Positions 1 through 9,900 of a DNA stretch of 28,226 bases are shown here, piece by piece. Made by a program: the position numbers and the translations under genes. The stretch comes from Alphaproteobacteria bacterium UBA6187 (lineage in GTDB: Bacteria; Pseudomonadota; Alphaproteobacteria; Rickettsiales; UBA6187). The stretch spans positions 1 to 28,226 of the forward strand of contig DITJ01000012.1 in the NCBI GenBank assembly GCA_002422795.1, read 5' to 3'. The notes beneath the pieces were generated by a model. It was given only the letters and a program-made list of their open reading frames with translations, ran no database searches and had not been told where the DNA came from. How positions within the stretch are numbered: position 1 is the stretch's first letter; every line of letters begins with the position of its first letter.

Positions 1-347
1 GTATAATTTTTACCGGACAGTAGTGATGTATAGCTGGAACGTCCTGCCCCAGATAAAGCATAAACCGGCCTACCGTTAAAATCACCTATTTCCCAATAAC
101 GCAGCCCCACCTCGCCGGATGCGGTTTCAGATGTTCCCAGGACTAATATACCATTCTTATCTTTTATTTCTTTGAAGAATATATTTAAGGCCTTAGAGTC
201 ATATCTTAAATATTCAGGGTTAAGTGTATTTGGCACACTAACCTGTAAATTTCTAAAGGCAAAAGATATGGCAATAGCTATCAAGAGTCCAAGTATTGCA
301 AATGGAATTTGTGATCTTAAAGCTCTGAAATACTTTGAGTTTCTCAT
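1..347 (-). CDS. DltD-like / SGNH-type membrane-anchored protein, N-terminal part (cut by window edge)
   Basis: Reading the minus strand from the ATG at 347 gives an open frame that runs off the window start (about 115 codons visible). Residues 1-14 are basic, residues about 15-31 form one hydrophobic segment (a type II membrane anchor or uncleaved signal), and residues about 68-80 contain ILVLGTSETASG. The GTSE block resembles the GxSE block of DltD and other SGNH-like proteins that partner MBOAT acyltransferases. The start overlaps the stop of the MBOAT gene as ATGA, so the two are probably translationally coupled. From family knowledge such pairs O-acylate (for example acetylate or D-alanylate) an extracytoplasmic polymer: the MBOAT passes the acyl group across the membrane and the SGNH partner transfers it. 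The substrate cannot be told. The C-terminal catalytic Asp/His region lies outside the window. Confidence 0.7.
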   Translation of the reverse strand, partial: MRNSKYFRALRSQIPFAILGLLIAIAISFAFRNLQVSVPNTLNPEYLRYDSKALNIFFKEIKDKNGILVLGTSETASGEVGLRYWEIGDFNGRPVYALSGAGRSSYTSLLSGKNY

Positions 348-1540
348 AAAAATATTTCCTGCAATATATCTAGCGGATATTTAAATAAAGCCCAGCCTAA
401 TGTTACAAAAACAAATGTTATAAACCAGCAGGATAATCCATATGCTTTGCTATATATAACCGGCTTGTTTTGCAAAGAACCCTCCACGTCAAATATAGTT
501 CTATATATACGGCGGATTGAAAGTCCAGTACCATGCCATATTCCCCAAACTATGAAATGCTGGGCAGAACCATGCCAGAAGCCTGAAATAATAAATGTTA
601 TTAAATAGCATGATGATTGGATAAATAACAAAAACCATTTATCCATTTTTTCAAAATGAAAATTTTTCGTATAAAGAAAATTAAGGGTATTTTTTAGCGG
701 TGTAAATATCGAATCCAGTAACACACGAGATAGGGTTATATGCCACTTCCGCCAAAAATCAGCAATATTGGTTGCGAAGAAAGGATTATTGAAGTTTTCA
801 GGAACTTTAAATCCAAGCATGGCTCCAAAGCCAATAGCAATATCACAAAAGCCTGAAAAATTCGCATATAGATAAATATAATAAAAAACCAGACTTAAAA
901 GAAATCTCACCTGCTCACTTACAATCCAATCAATTCCCTGATAGTCTGAGTAAGTCTGGAAAGCCTTTGAAATTAGTAGTATTTTAAACAATCCAATAGA
1001 TATCTTATATACAGCCCTGTTATATTTAATGGTTTTAGGGCGGCTCATCTGCCTGCTAAACTCATCAAACCTGTACATGGGGCCGTTTAGATAAGTCGGA
1101 AAAAATAATATATAGTTTGCAACATCTACAAAACGGGTGCTTTCCACTTTGCGCTGCATAGTATCCAGAATATAACTTATTGATTTGAATAGTATGTATG
1201 AGCTGCCAATTGTGGAAAGTAAGAACTCAACATCGCCATATATAACAAACGATCTGCTTTTATTGAACAATGAAAAACAAGCTATGATAAATACAAAGAA
1301 TATACATCCTAGCGTCACTTTTTTAAGCTTGGTTCGTTTTGTATTGTTATAAAGATTATTATATTTATTCAGCAAATAGGCTAGCAGCATAAATATGCTG
1401 AAACTATAAACACCGGCAATAAAAATTATTGCAACAGAATTGATGAAAAATAAGGTCTCAGTATTTCTTCCGGGCTTTTGGAATACCCAAAAAAGCATTA
1501 CGCTAACGAAATTTAATAATAGCAGTAATTGCAATTCCAT
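344..1540 (-). CDS. MBOAT-family membrane O-acyltransferase (DltB/AlgI-like)
   Basis: A 398-residue polytopic membrane protein. Hydrophobic segments occur throughout, beginning right at the N-terminus (MELQLLLLLNFVSVMLFW). Family hallmarks are DFWRKWHITLS (W266-H267), SGFWHG (H323) and GIWHGTGLS, where H336 is the expected invariant catalytic histidine of MBOAT proteins. I chose the ATG at 1540. The frame stays open to a TTG at 1582, but that extension lies in a palindromic leader (1561-1656) and does not look like protein. The stop overlaps the ATG of the DltD-like gene by four bases. A minus-strand promoter at 1668-1694 suggests that this pair is transcribed apart from the ATP-grasp and methyltransferase genes upstream. 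Role by family: moves acyl groups across the inner membrane to modify a surface glycan or polymer. The substrate is unknown. Base composition is more AT-rich than in the cys and ilv genes, which hints at transfer. Confidence 0.85.
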   Translation of the reverse strand: MELQLLLLLNFVSVMLFWVFQKPGRNTETLFFINSVAIIFIAGVYSFSIFMLLAYLLNKYNNLYNNTKRTKLKKVTLGCIFFVFIIACFSLFNKSRSFVIYGDVEFLLSTIGSSYILFKSISYILDTMQRKVESTRFVDVANYILFFPTYLNGPMYRFDEFSRQMSRPKTIKYNRAVYKISIGLFKILLISKAFQTYSDYQGIDWIVSEQVRFLLSLVFYYIYLYANFSGFCDIAIGFGAMLGFKVPENFNNPFFATNIADFWRKWHITLSRVLLDSIFTPLKNTLNFLYTKNFHFEKMDKWFLLFIQSSCYLITFIISGFWHGSAQHFIVWGIWHGTGLSIRRIYRTIFDVEGSLQNKPVIYSKAYGLSCWFITFVFVTLGWALFKYPLDILQEIFL

Positions 1541-1560
1541 CTCAAGTTTCCCGAATTTAT

Positions 1561-1656
1561 AGCATTTCCCATTTTTAGGCAATCATGCGTGAATCATCGC
1601 CTCATGTAGTTCTCCTACATATCGACTTCCTATGATTGTTGGAAAGCGAAAATGCT
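1561..1656 (-). repeat. Long imperfect hairpin in the leader of the MBOAT gene
   Basis: Outer arms AGCATTT (1561-1567) and AAATGCT (1650-1656) pair, then CAATCAT (1580-1586) with ATGATTG, then ATGTAG with CTACAT around a TTCT loop near 1604-1620. The structure begins about 20 bases upstream of the chosen MBOAT start and ends just downstream of the predicted transcription start of the promoter at 1668-1694. It would therefore fill nearly the whole 5' leader. Confidence 0.55.
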
Positions 1657-1667
1657 AATAATTATTG

Positions 1668-1694
1668 ATTATATTAATAATTATTTTATGTCAA
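1668..1694 (-). promoter_or_regulatory. Sigma70-type promoter for the MBOAT/DltD-like pair
   Basis: On the minus strand TTGACA (plus 1689-1694) is followed after 15 bases by TATAAT (plus 1668-1673). Both boxes match the consensus fully, but the spacer is two bases shorter than the usual 17. The surroundings are very AT-rich, with two copies of the self-complementary AATAATTATT. Transcription would start near 1660 and give a leader of about 120 nt. Confidence 0.5.
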
Positions 1695-1745
1695 TAACAT
1701 ACCGGAAAATAGGGCGTTGTCTAATATGCGGTGGGATTTGCTATC

Positions 1746-2756
1746 CTACAACTGGCTAATAAACTTTATAAAATTATTCCTTATTAAACTTATCTGGCCC
1801 AATAGGTGATTTTTATTATTTGTACCTAAAAATTCCATAGCGGCGTTTATCTCAAAGATAACTATCCTTCCATCTGGCATAAGGCCTGCATCAATGCCGT
1901 ATATATCCAGATTAAGCGTTTGGTATATATGATTCATAGAACCAAGGACATCTTCTGAAAAATTATTTTCTGACCGTTGAAAAAAGATTTCTTCATCTTG
2001 GATAAATTGCTTATTATTTTCCATGATTCTTTCCCTATTTCGGGCATGGACGTTCCAGCCATCCGATGTTATAAGATGTCTTAAGTTTATTTTTCCGTTT
2101 ATCATAATTATTCTTATTTTTCTGTAGTAACCATCAACGCCTTTGAAATCAATAAATTCAGTTATATAATAAGCCCTACCATCCAGATGGAACCTGTCTA
2201 GTTGTTCTATCTGTATTTCGTCATTAAGGTTATTTATAATAATAAGATTCTTTCCCCCATGCAAGCCGACTTCCCTGATTAATAGCGGAAAGCTTAGCCC
2301 GGCATTTTTAATCTGTTTTATAAAATCATTGCGGCTTATAGGAAAAAGTTTTTTTACCTTTGGGACAATGATTCCATTTAATCCCTGAAACATCTCGGAA
2401 ATATCAGTGCGGGTTGTTTTTAAAATTCCTGCTGGGTGATTTATTATCTTTATGCCAGGATTGGTAGTTTTAAGTTTTGAGATAGTATTATCAAGCAACT
2501 CAAGATTTTTTTCTAAAATATCCGCATCGGCCATGCAATTTATTAAAATATCAGGCGCATCAATATGGAATGGGGAGTCCTGGAAACAGATATTAATGTT
2601 ATCGGAATTGGGGACATAACCAAAAGAATCAATATTATTATTTCCAGGCAGACCAATATTCATGCCGGCATAATAAGGTTCAACTTCAGCAAGTATAACC
2701 TTTTTATCAGCAGCGAGGCCTTTTGCATAAAAGACTGTTTTGCGTTTATTTTCCAT
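1746..2756 (-). CDS. ATP-grasp ligase-like protein (RimK/glutathione synthetase fold), function unknown
   Basis: A 336-residue soluble protein. The N-terminal part (about 1-115) looks like a pre-ATP-grasp domain and ends in IINHPAGILKTTRTD. The middle has FPLLIREVGLHGGKNL, a nucleotide-binding lysine and glycine-rich loop pattern. YYITEFIDF marks the hinge strand, and the C-terminal YGIDAGLMPDGRIVIFEINA supplies the acidic Mg-binding residues (D near the middle, E-x-N at the end) typical of ATP-grasp enzymes. From memory it resembles the RimK-like part of bacterial TPR-plus-glutathione-synthase proteins of unknown role. Such enzymes join a carboxylate to an amine through an acyl phosphate. 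TAGGGGAT lies seven bases before the ATG. It follows the methyltransferase by seven bases, so the two are surely co-transcribed. Substrates are unknown. Confidence 0.7.
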   Translation of the reverse strand: MENKRKTVFYAKGLAADKKVILAEVEPYYAGMNIGLPGNNNIDSFGYVPNSDNINICFQDSPFHIDAPDILINCMADADILEKNLELLDNTISKLKTTNPGIKIINHPAGILKTTRTDISEMFQGLNGIIVPKVKKLFPISRNDFIKQIKNAGLSFPLLIREVGLHGGKNLIIINNLNDEIQIEQLDRFHLDGRAYYITEFIDFKGVDGYYRKIRIIMINGKINLRHLITSDGWNVHARNRERIMENNKQFIQDEEIFFQRSENNFSEDVLGSMNHIYQTLNLDIYGIDAGLMPDGRIVIFEINAAMEFLGTNNKNHLLGQISLIRNNFIKFISQL

Positions 2757-2763
2757 ATATCCC

Positions 2764-3528
2764 CTAATTTACTAGCAAGTCGATATACATAAGTTCCCAG
2801 TTGATATTGAAACCTTTGCTGCCAAGATCTTCAATCCCTACATATTTATCAAGGGCGTGGATTATGCTATATGATTCTGTAGTACCATTCAGGCCAAATA
2901 AAAGCCTGCAATATTCTGCACAGCTTTCGGAGTCTTTGAAATTCCATGGAACTGTAACCATTTCCTGCCTTAATATTTCTATGTTACCAGATAAATGCAA
3001 AGGTTTTTCAAATGAAAGATAGTCGCCACGATGTCCCATAGCGTTATTTTCATGGACGAATATTTCTAAAAAATCTTTTACACCAGATTCAAAAGCTACA
3101 TCGGCGATGTTTATAATACCAGATTTCTTTAGCAAGGTTGCAAGCTGTGATATAAAACCCACTTTGTCTTCAGTATGATGTAGGCTGGCCAAGCAAGCCC
3201 CCCTATCATATTTATTTTTTATATCTTGGGATATTCTATTTATATTCACATAGTTTATATCTTTGGAGGGCGCAAATCCCTCAGATATTTCCCATGAATC
3301 AACCGTTACATTCGCAGGAATGTGATTCTTTAAATATCCTCCTCCCGAGGGCAGGTCAATAATATGCTCGGTGCTTTTTAGAGGGGTGTTATAAAAAAGC
3401 GCTGCAAATTCATTTTTCCTTACGGCAGGATACTGCTTCATTGCAAGGTCGTACAGATTGCCACGCTTATCAAAGATTCTGTCATAAGGTTCGTTATAAG
3501 CGAGGGGGTAGCCGGAGTTTAGGTTCAT
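2764..3528 (-). CDS. Class I SAM-dependent methyltransferase-like protein
   Basis: 254 residues. HIIDLPSGGGYLKNHIP (about residues 54-70) fits SAM-binding motif I (hhDhxsGxG) at the end of strand beta1. The following VTVDSWEIS carries an acidic residue at the expected ribose-binding place, and GACLASLHHTED resembles the motif IV / post-motif region of small-molecule methyltransferases. No membrane segment or signal peptide is seen. It is the first gene of a two-gene unit with the ATP-grasp ligase. The partnership suggests a small-molecule or peptide tailoring pathway, but the acceptor cannot be inferred. No good Shine-Dalgarno precedes the ATG at 3528. AT-rich like its neighbours. Confidence 0.65.
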   Translation of the reverse strand: MNLNSGYPLAYNEPYDRIFDKRGNLYDLAMKQYPAVRKNEFAALFYNTPLKSTEHIIDLPSGGGYLKNHIPANVTVDSWEISEGFAPSKDINYVNINRISQDIKNKYDRGACLASLHHTEDKVGFISQLATLLKKSGIINIADVAFESGVKDFLEIFVHENNAMGHRGDYLSFEKPLHLSGNIEILRQEMVTVPWNFKDSESCAEYCRLLFGLNGTTESYSIIHALDKYVGIEDLGSKGFNINWELMYIDLLVN

Positions 3529-3578
3529 GCGGATTATGTTTCAAATAAAATAACAGGTTGTCGATGTTGAAAATTGCA

Positions 3579-3876
3579 ATCTATACTGATTCTGTTTCTA
3601 AGAGCCTGTTGGTAAATTACTTGTGTCATTCCAGAATTTAGAAAACATTGGTTTTATGCTTGTAAAACCTAGGTTTTCTTAATATCTGGAATCCAGTTTT
3701 CTAATTATAATCTTTTAAAATTTATTATAAATAGAGATTTAAAGAACTGGATTCCAGATAGCTCTGTTTTCTTACTAATTTTTGAAGAAAAAATTAGAGA
3801 AAATAGGCTTCTGGAATGACACAAGTAATTTACCAACAGGATCTAAATGCCAATTAGAATCAGAATCAGTATAGAT
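3579..3876. repeat. Nested inverted-repeat element (MITE-like), about 298 bp
   Basis: Three nested dyads share one centre region. Outer arms 3579-3601 and 3854-3876 match at 22 of 23 positions. Arms 3605-3636 and 3809-3840 are a perfect 32-base inverted repeat (starting CCTGTTGGTAAATTACTTGT). Inside, 3683-3698 and 3745-3760 are a perfect 16-base pair (TATCTGGAATCCAGTT). It also holds the small palindrome AAAACCTAGGTTTT (3664-3677) and the hairpin module at 3768-3803. There is no coding frame of note. It fills the gap between the autotransporter stop and the methyltransferase start and may end autotransporter transcription. The GTCATTCCAG / CTGGATTCCAG wording recalls dispersed repeats of Wolbachia and Rickettsia, from memory only. 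Confidence 0.75.
3768..3803. repeat. GAAGA-loop hairpin module, copy 1
   Basis: A 9-base stem (CTAATTTTT-type) closes around loop GAAGA and is flanked by TTTCTTA on the left and GAGAAA on the right. A second copy lies at 21079-21114. The six stem differences between the copies form three compensated base pairs. Confidence 0.6.
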
Positions 3877-3915
3877 AATATAAAATTGGCAAGCAACCTA
3901 TGATTCCATTGTTTT

Positions 3916-6900
3916 TTAAAACTCCAACCTTGAAGTAAGTTGTCCTGTATGGGCGCGGTAATCTTCACGCGCTTCCAGGTTATAATCAAGAGAAATTGTT
4001 AAGCTCTCGGCGGATAACACATCAAGTCCTGCGCCAAGTTTAAACGAGTTCTCTGCCGGGGTAGCGCCACGGCTGGTGAATGTTATGCCAGGTGCGCTGG
4101 TGAAGTTTGAATCGTTAATTAATGTATCATTTATGAAGTCGTAATACCAGGCTGCCGATACATGTGGGCTATAGCTATAGCCATTGCTTGTAAAGGATTG
4201 CGCAATTTTTATACCAAGGCCAGTTTTGATAGTTTCTAAATCATTTGATGTAACATGTAAATTTGCACTGCTACCGGTTTCAGTATAATCCGGCTGGTCA
4301 AGGAAGCTATATTGAAGTGAGGTAAACGGAGTTACATCCCACGCGCCTATATTTGCACGGTAACCGACGGTGCCTTTCGCAGAAAACTGGTTGCTATCAT
4401 AAGAACTTGAAGCAATACTGCCGTCAAACAGGGTGCGCGTTCCCGATGTAGAATTAATCGCGCCAGAGCCAATGCCTTCAAGATATATTTTGCCAATAGA
4501 ATAAGTGCTGTAAATACTGAGCTGCTTGGTATCTATGATAGTTTGGCTGCTGCCACTTTCCGCATCGGTCCTTGCATATGAGAATGCCGCGCCAACCCTT
4601 GCATCGCTACCAAGCGCCGTATCAGCACCTAAAATAAACCCGCCAACACCGGCGTCATAACCGGCAACATCCTGACGGAAATCCTGCTTTATGTTTTTTC
4701 CGAAGGCCTGTCCCCATATAGCCTTGTTGTTTGCGTTATCGCCTGTTGCGATACCTGTAGCCACATCATTCCTGGCTGTTTCGATATGAGCTTCAATAGT
4801 GCCAACGGAAATCTCATTAACAGCTATAGAAGCCTGGGCTGTACTTCCTGATACATCAGGAGCTAGGGTTTTCAGTGCGGCATCCTTCTGGGCATCGGTG
4901 CTAAAATTGCTAATTGTAGAAATTATGGTTTGCAATGCTTCGTCACCAGCGCTTGCATCCGTTATTGCATCAAGCGTGCTTCCAACTGCTGAAGAATTAC
5001 TCGTTGCCCCCGAAGGCGCAAGAGGAGGCTTGGCTCCCTCATCTTCAACAAGTATATCTATCCTATCTTCATAAATAACTGAGGTGAATTGATATTCATC
5101 ACTATTATCGGTTAGCAATCCAGCCGTAAGCCCGGTTACAGTGCCGCCGGAGAATACACTTGTAAGCGTGGTGCGGTTTGCAATTACGCCTATGCTGGAG
5201 GCATCGATAGTGATAGTGCCACCATCGCCAAATGTAATGCCGGATGTGCCAATAAGCTGGCCATAATCTTCTGCGCTATCCACTTTAATATTTAAAGCAC
5301 CGCTTCCAATAGTAATTGTAGACGCAGTATTTATCGTTGCAATTCCTCTAACTTTTAAAGTTTCAAACCCGCTGAAAATTGAGCCCGAACTCATAGTAAT
5401 TGTTGTTGTGCCAAAATTAACTGTATCATTTTCGCCAGCGGCTATAACATCACCATCAATATTTACGGTTCCACTGATATTTAATATATTATCAGCTATG
5501 CCCAAATCAATTGCAGTGCCACTATTGCTGATAAGTGTAACAGAGTTATCTGCGCCATCAAGCGTTACTTCCACCGGGGTGGTTTCGCCGCTTGTAATTT
5601 TAATTGCCGATGCTGCGGTACTTTGCGTAGTGCCGCCATTAATGGTAAGGTTTATCGGAGCATCAGAACTACTAATAATATTTACCGCATCAGCATAAGT
5701 GTTAATATCGCCACTTAGCGTGACATTTATGGCGCCACTTGTGCCGGAAATACCACTTACAAATAAACCTCCAAAATAATAAGTGCCGGTATTTGTATTT
5801 GTTATATAGCTATCAGCACCAGTAGTTATATTTACTACCCCTGAGGAATGGAATGTATAAGCAAGCACTCCTCCTGAAACATCTCCATCTATATTAATGG
5901 AATTTATTCCTGAGCCTCCAAGAAGGGCTCCTATTCCAAATAATCCACCCGATACGTGACTTAACGAGCCTACGTTGATAGTTGTATTGTAACCTCCTGC
6001 AAAAACTAGGATACCACCTTCATTGCTAGTAACATCACCATTGACAGTGACTTCGGTGTTTCCGGTTCCTAAATTTCTGGCAAAGATTCCTGCGTTATAA
6101 TTGTCACTTTCGCTCGCGGCACTGGTGACTTGAATACTGCTGCCAACACCGGTAGTTATGCTCAGGTTTGTTGCATCATATTCATTATTAGCATAGATGC
6201 CGGCACCTAGTGTGCTGGTAATACTGCCATTTACAGCTATGCTGGTTTCGCCTGTTCCATTATTATGTGCGAATATACCACTCTCATTTGAAGTGATGTT
6301 GCTGGTACTGCCTGTGTTAATAGTTATGTCCGCTGCAGTAGAGGAATTAGTTACATAAATACCATCTTCTGTTGTGCCTGTAACACTGCCATTTGCGGTA
6401 ATAGAAGTTGAGCCAGTACCATTATTAATAGTTTTAATACCACTTAAATAACCTGTAATATCACTTAAGCTGCCGGTATTGATAGTAATGTTTGCTGAAG
6501 GAGAGCCGTTATGGGCATATATACCGCTTTCTGTTGTTCCTGTTACAGTGCCGTTGGCAGTGATATCAATTGAACCCTCACCTAAATTCGCAACGTGTAT
6601 ACCATATTCGCCACCAGAAATATCGCTTGAATCTTCTGCCTCAATAGTCATGCTGCCATCAGAAGAGGCGGTGCTAAATGAATGAATGCCTGCGCCTGAT
6701 GTTCCTATCACTGTACCGTTGGCTGTTATTGATATATAACCTATGCCATCATTATTATTGGCTGAAATGCCATCCCCACCACCAGTAACAATGCTTGTGC
6801 TATCTGTATTTATAGTTATGTCTGAGCTAATAGTAGGCGAATTATTTGTTGCGTGAATGCCAGTGCCATTTGCTGCGGTAACAATGCCGCCTGCGGTAAT

Positions 6901-9900
6901 AGAAATAGACCCGGTGCTATTGTTTGTAGCCTTAATGCCTTTTGAAAGCCCAATAATATTACTATCACTACCTGTATTGATAATTATACCTGAAGAGGTA
7001 GCGCCGCCTATAACAGCACTTATGCCATATCCAGGAAAATGTGAGGAGCTAACTGTGCCATTTGCAGTAATGGTAGTTGTGCCAGTGCCATTATTAGTAA
7101 CTGATATACCGTAAGAATACCCGGAAATATTACTACTTACCCCTGTAGTTACAGCGAGATCGCCTCCGGTAGATTCTACCCTTGCGGAGATAGCCGCACT
7201 TTTTGCTCCGGTAACATCGCCACTTACTGTTATATCAGTTGAGCCAGTGCCATTATTAATGGCTTTAATACCGTTGGTTCCCTCTATTGCGCTATTACTA
7301 CCTGTATTAATCGTGATATCTGTGGAGATAGATGCATTTTTAGCGTAAATCCCATTTGATCCAAATGTTTTTGTTCCTGTAACATCACCATATGCGGTTA
7401 TTGTTATTGCGCCCATACCATCATTAATGGCCTTAATTCCAGCAGTATCGCCAGTAATACTGCTAATACTTCCAGTATTAATAGTAATATCACTTGCTGA
7501 AGCATCATTATACGCATAAACGCCATTGCCTGTTTCACCTGTAACAATGCCGTTAATAGCAATGGAGGTTTCTCCGGCATTCTTATTAGAAGTTCTTATT
7601 CCGTCAGTGTTACCGCTGATATTGCTTAAAGAGCCAGTGGTTACATTAATAAAACTATCGTATGAAGAATTTGTGTTGTAAACATTTATACCACGGTTAT
7701 TTGTTCCGGTTACAGTACCATTAGCTGCAATAGTAACTCCGCTCTCGTAGTAATGATTATCTTCTACGTTAATTCCATCAGTAAAACCAATAACATTACT
7801 TTCTATACCGGTAGTAATATTTACTGCAGAGGCATAATTTCCATGCTTTACTTTGATGCCGCTTTGGGACAAGCCGGTAACATCTCCATTTACGATAATA
7901 GTGGAATAAGAACCGTTAGTAGATGCATAAATTCCTTGATCTGCACCGGTAACATTACTATTTGCATCTGTAACAATAGTTACACTTCCATCGTTGGACT
8001 TGGCATAGATACCATCTTCTGCTATTCCGGTTACCTCTCCAGAAGCTGTAATATTAACCCTACCACCATTATCACCGGTATTGAGTGCCAATATTCCGGT
8101 ATTGTTACCAGTAATATCACTTAATGTTCCGGTGGTAATAGTTATATTAGCACTATAGTATTCCCCATATGCATGAATGCCGTGGTTGGTGGTACTTGTA
8201 ACGGTTCCATTGGCTGTAATAAAGGTATTCCCGCCATTACTATTGTTAGAGGTATGAATGCCCTGAGCGGAAGAGTTTATAGTGCTATTAGTCTCAATTG
8301 TTATCGATCCTTCAATTTCGGAGCTTCCACCTGTTGTTTTTATATAAACACCCTTGCCTGCAGACGCGGTGATTGAAGATGCGTTCTCATCAGTGAAGCT
8401 AAGGTCACCTTCACCGGTAACAGTTATGGCATTGCCGGAGGCTACATTCGCAGAAAAACCAGCAGCAGTTGAAACTATTGCGTTATCTACATCAATCTCC
8501 TGGGCTACCGTAACCGTACCGCTACATAAATAGCTGGTGCCACTTGTAAGAACGCAGCCAGCAGGCGCGCTCAAAAAATGAACCAATATATCAATGCTGC
8601 TGCCGTTAACGATTGAGGTAAATGTATAGTCGTCATTATTATCTGTTAATAATCCTGCGGTAATACCTGTTACGCTGCCGCCGGAAAATACGTTATATAT
8701 AGTTGTATCGCTCGTGATTGATGAAAGGCTTGAAGCATCAATTGTAATCAGGCCGCCGGTGAGGTTAATCCCTGAAGAGCTTATTAACTTACCATACAGG
8801 CTATCACTTGATATACCTATTTGTAGGGCCCCACTAACCGAAATTGCACTTGTTGAGCCGATAGATACAGTACTTCCTGCATTAATGCTAAGCTGCCCGG
8901 TGATATTTGCGACTTCAAATCCACTGAAGCTGGATGTGCCGGTATTAATGGTTGCTGTGCCGATATTTAATGTATCGGTTCCGGCTCCCCCCGTTACATT
9001 GCCGATAATATTTACATTACCATTTATTTCAATTGTATCATTACTGCTGCCTAAGGCAATAGCAGTGCCCGCACCGCCTTTAATGGTTACACCAGAAGTG
9101 CCGCCATTTATTGTTATATCCATAACGGTGCCATACTTTCCGTAAATAGCCCTGTTATTACCACTTTGGATAGTTACGCCGGATGTGCCACCATTTATTA
9201 TAAGGTTTGTTTTTGTTGCTGCATCTGCATTAAAAGCCTTAATTGCTAAGTCCCTTACTGCTGTAACATCACCATTTATTGTGATATTTGTGTCGTCTGT
9301 AGTGCTAAGATTTTTAGTATATATTGCGTTAACAAATCCACTTGAGAGAGAACTTACTGATTTTATATAACTTCCTTCCCCGGTAACTAGTGAAATGCCG
9401 GTTGAATATGGATTTAAAGCTGATATAGAAACTGCACTGCTCACAGCATTTATAGTGCCATTTATAGTAACCTCGGTATTACCAAGGCCAGTATTATTTG
9501 CTGTGATGCCATTAGTGCCGGAAATTATATTGCTGGTGCTTCCCTGGTTAACAATAAGATCATCAGCGTAAACTCCATTAACAAACTGGCTGGCATTACT
9601 CAACGTACTGGTAATATTTCCGTTTAAGTAAGCTGATGTTGAACCGGTACCATTGTTAAATGTCTGTATTCCATATCCAGTGCCACTTATGGAAATATTA
9701 CTGGTACTGGCTGTTGTTATATTTATTGAACCGCCTGTTTCGCTATAATTCTTAACAGCCAATCCCCATGAATAACCCGATACATCACCTTGCACATTAA
9801 TTGATATATTTCCATTATCTGCATTGTTTTTGGCATAAATTCCATAATAGCCGGAAACCGAACTGTTTGAACCGGTGTTAATAGTAATATCCTGGGTTGT

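Noticed and set aside
3579..3876. Insertion sequence with transposase
   Set aside because: No open frame of useful length lies between the inverted repeats.
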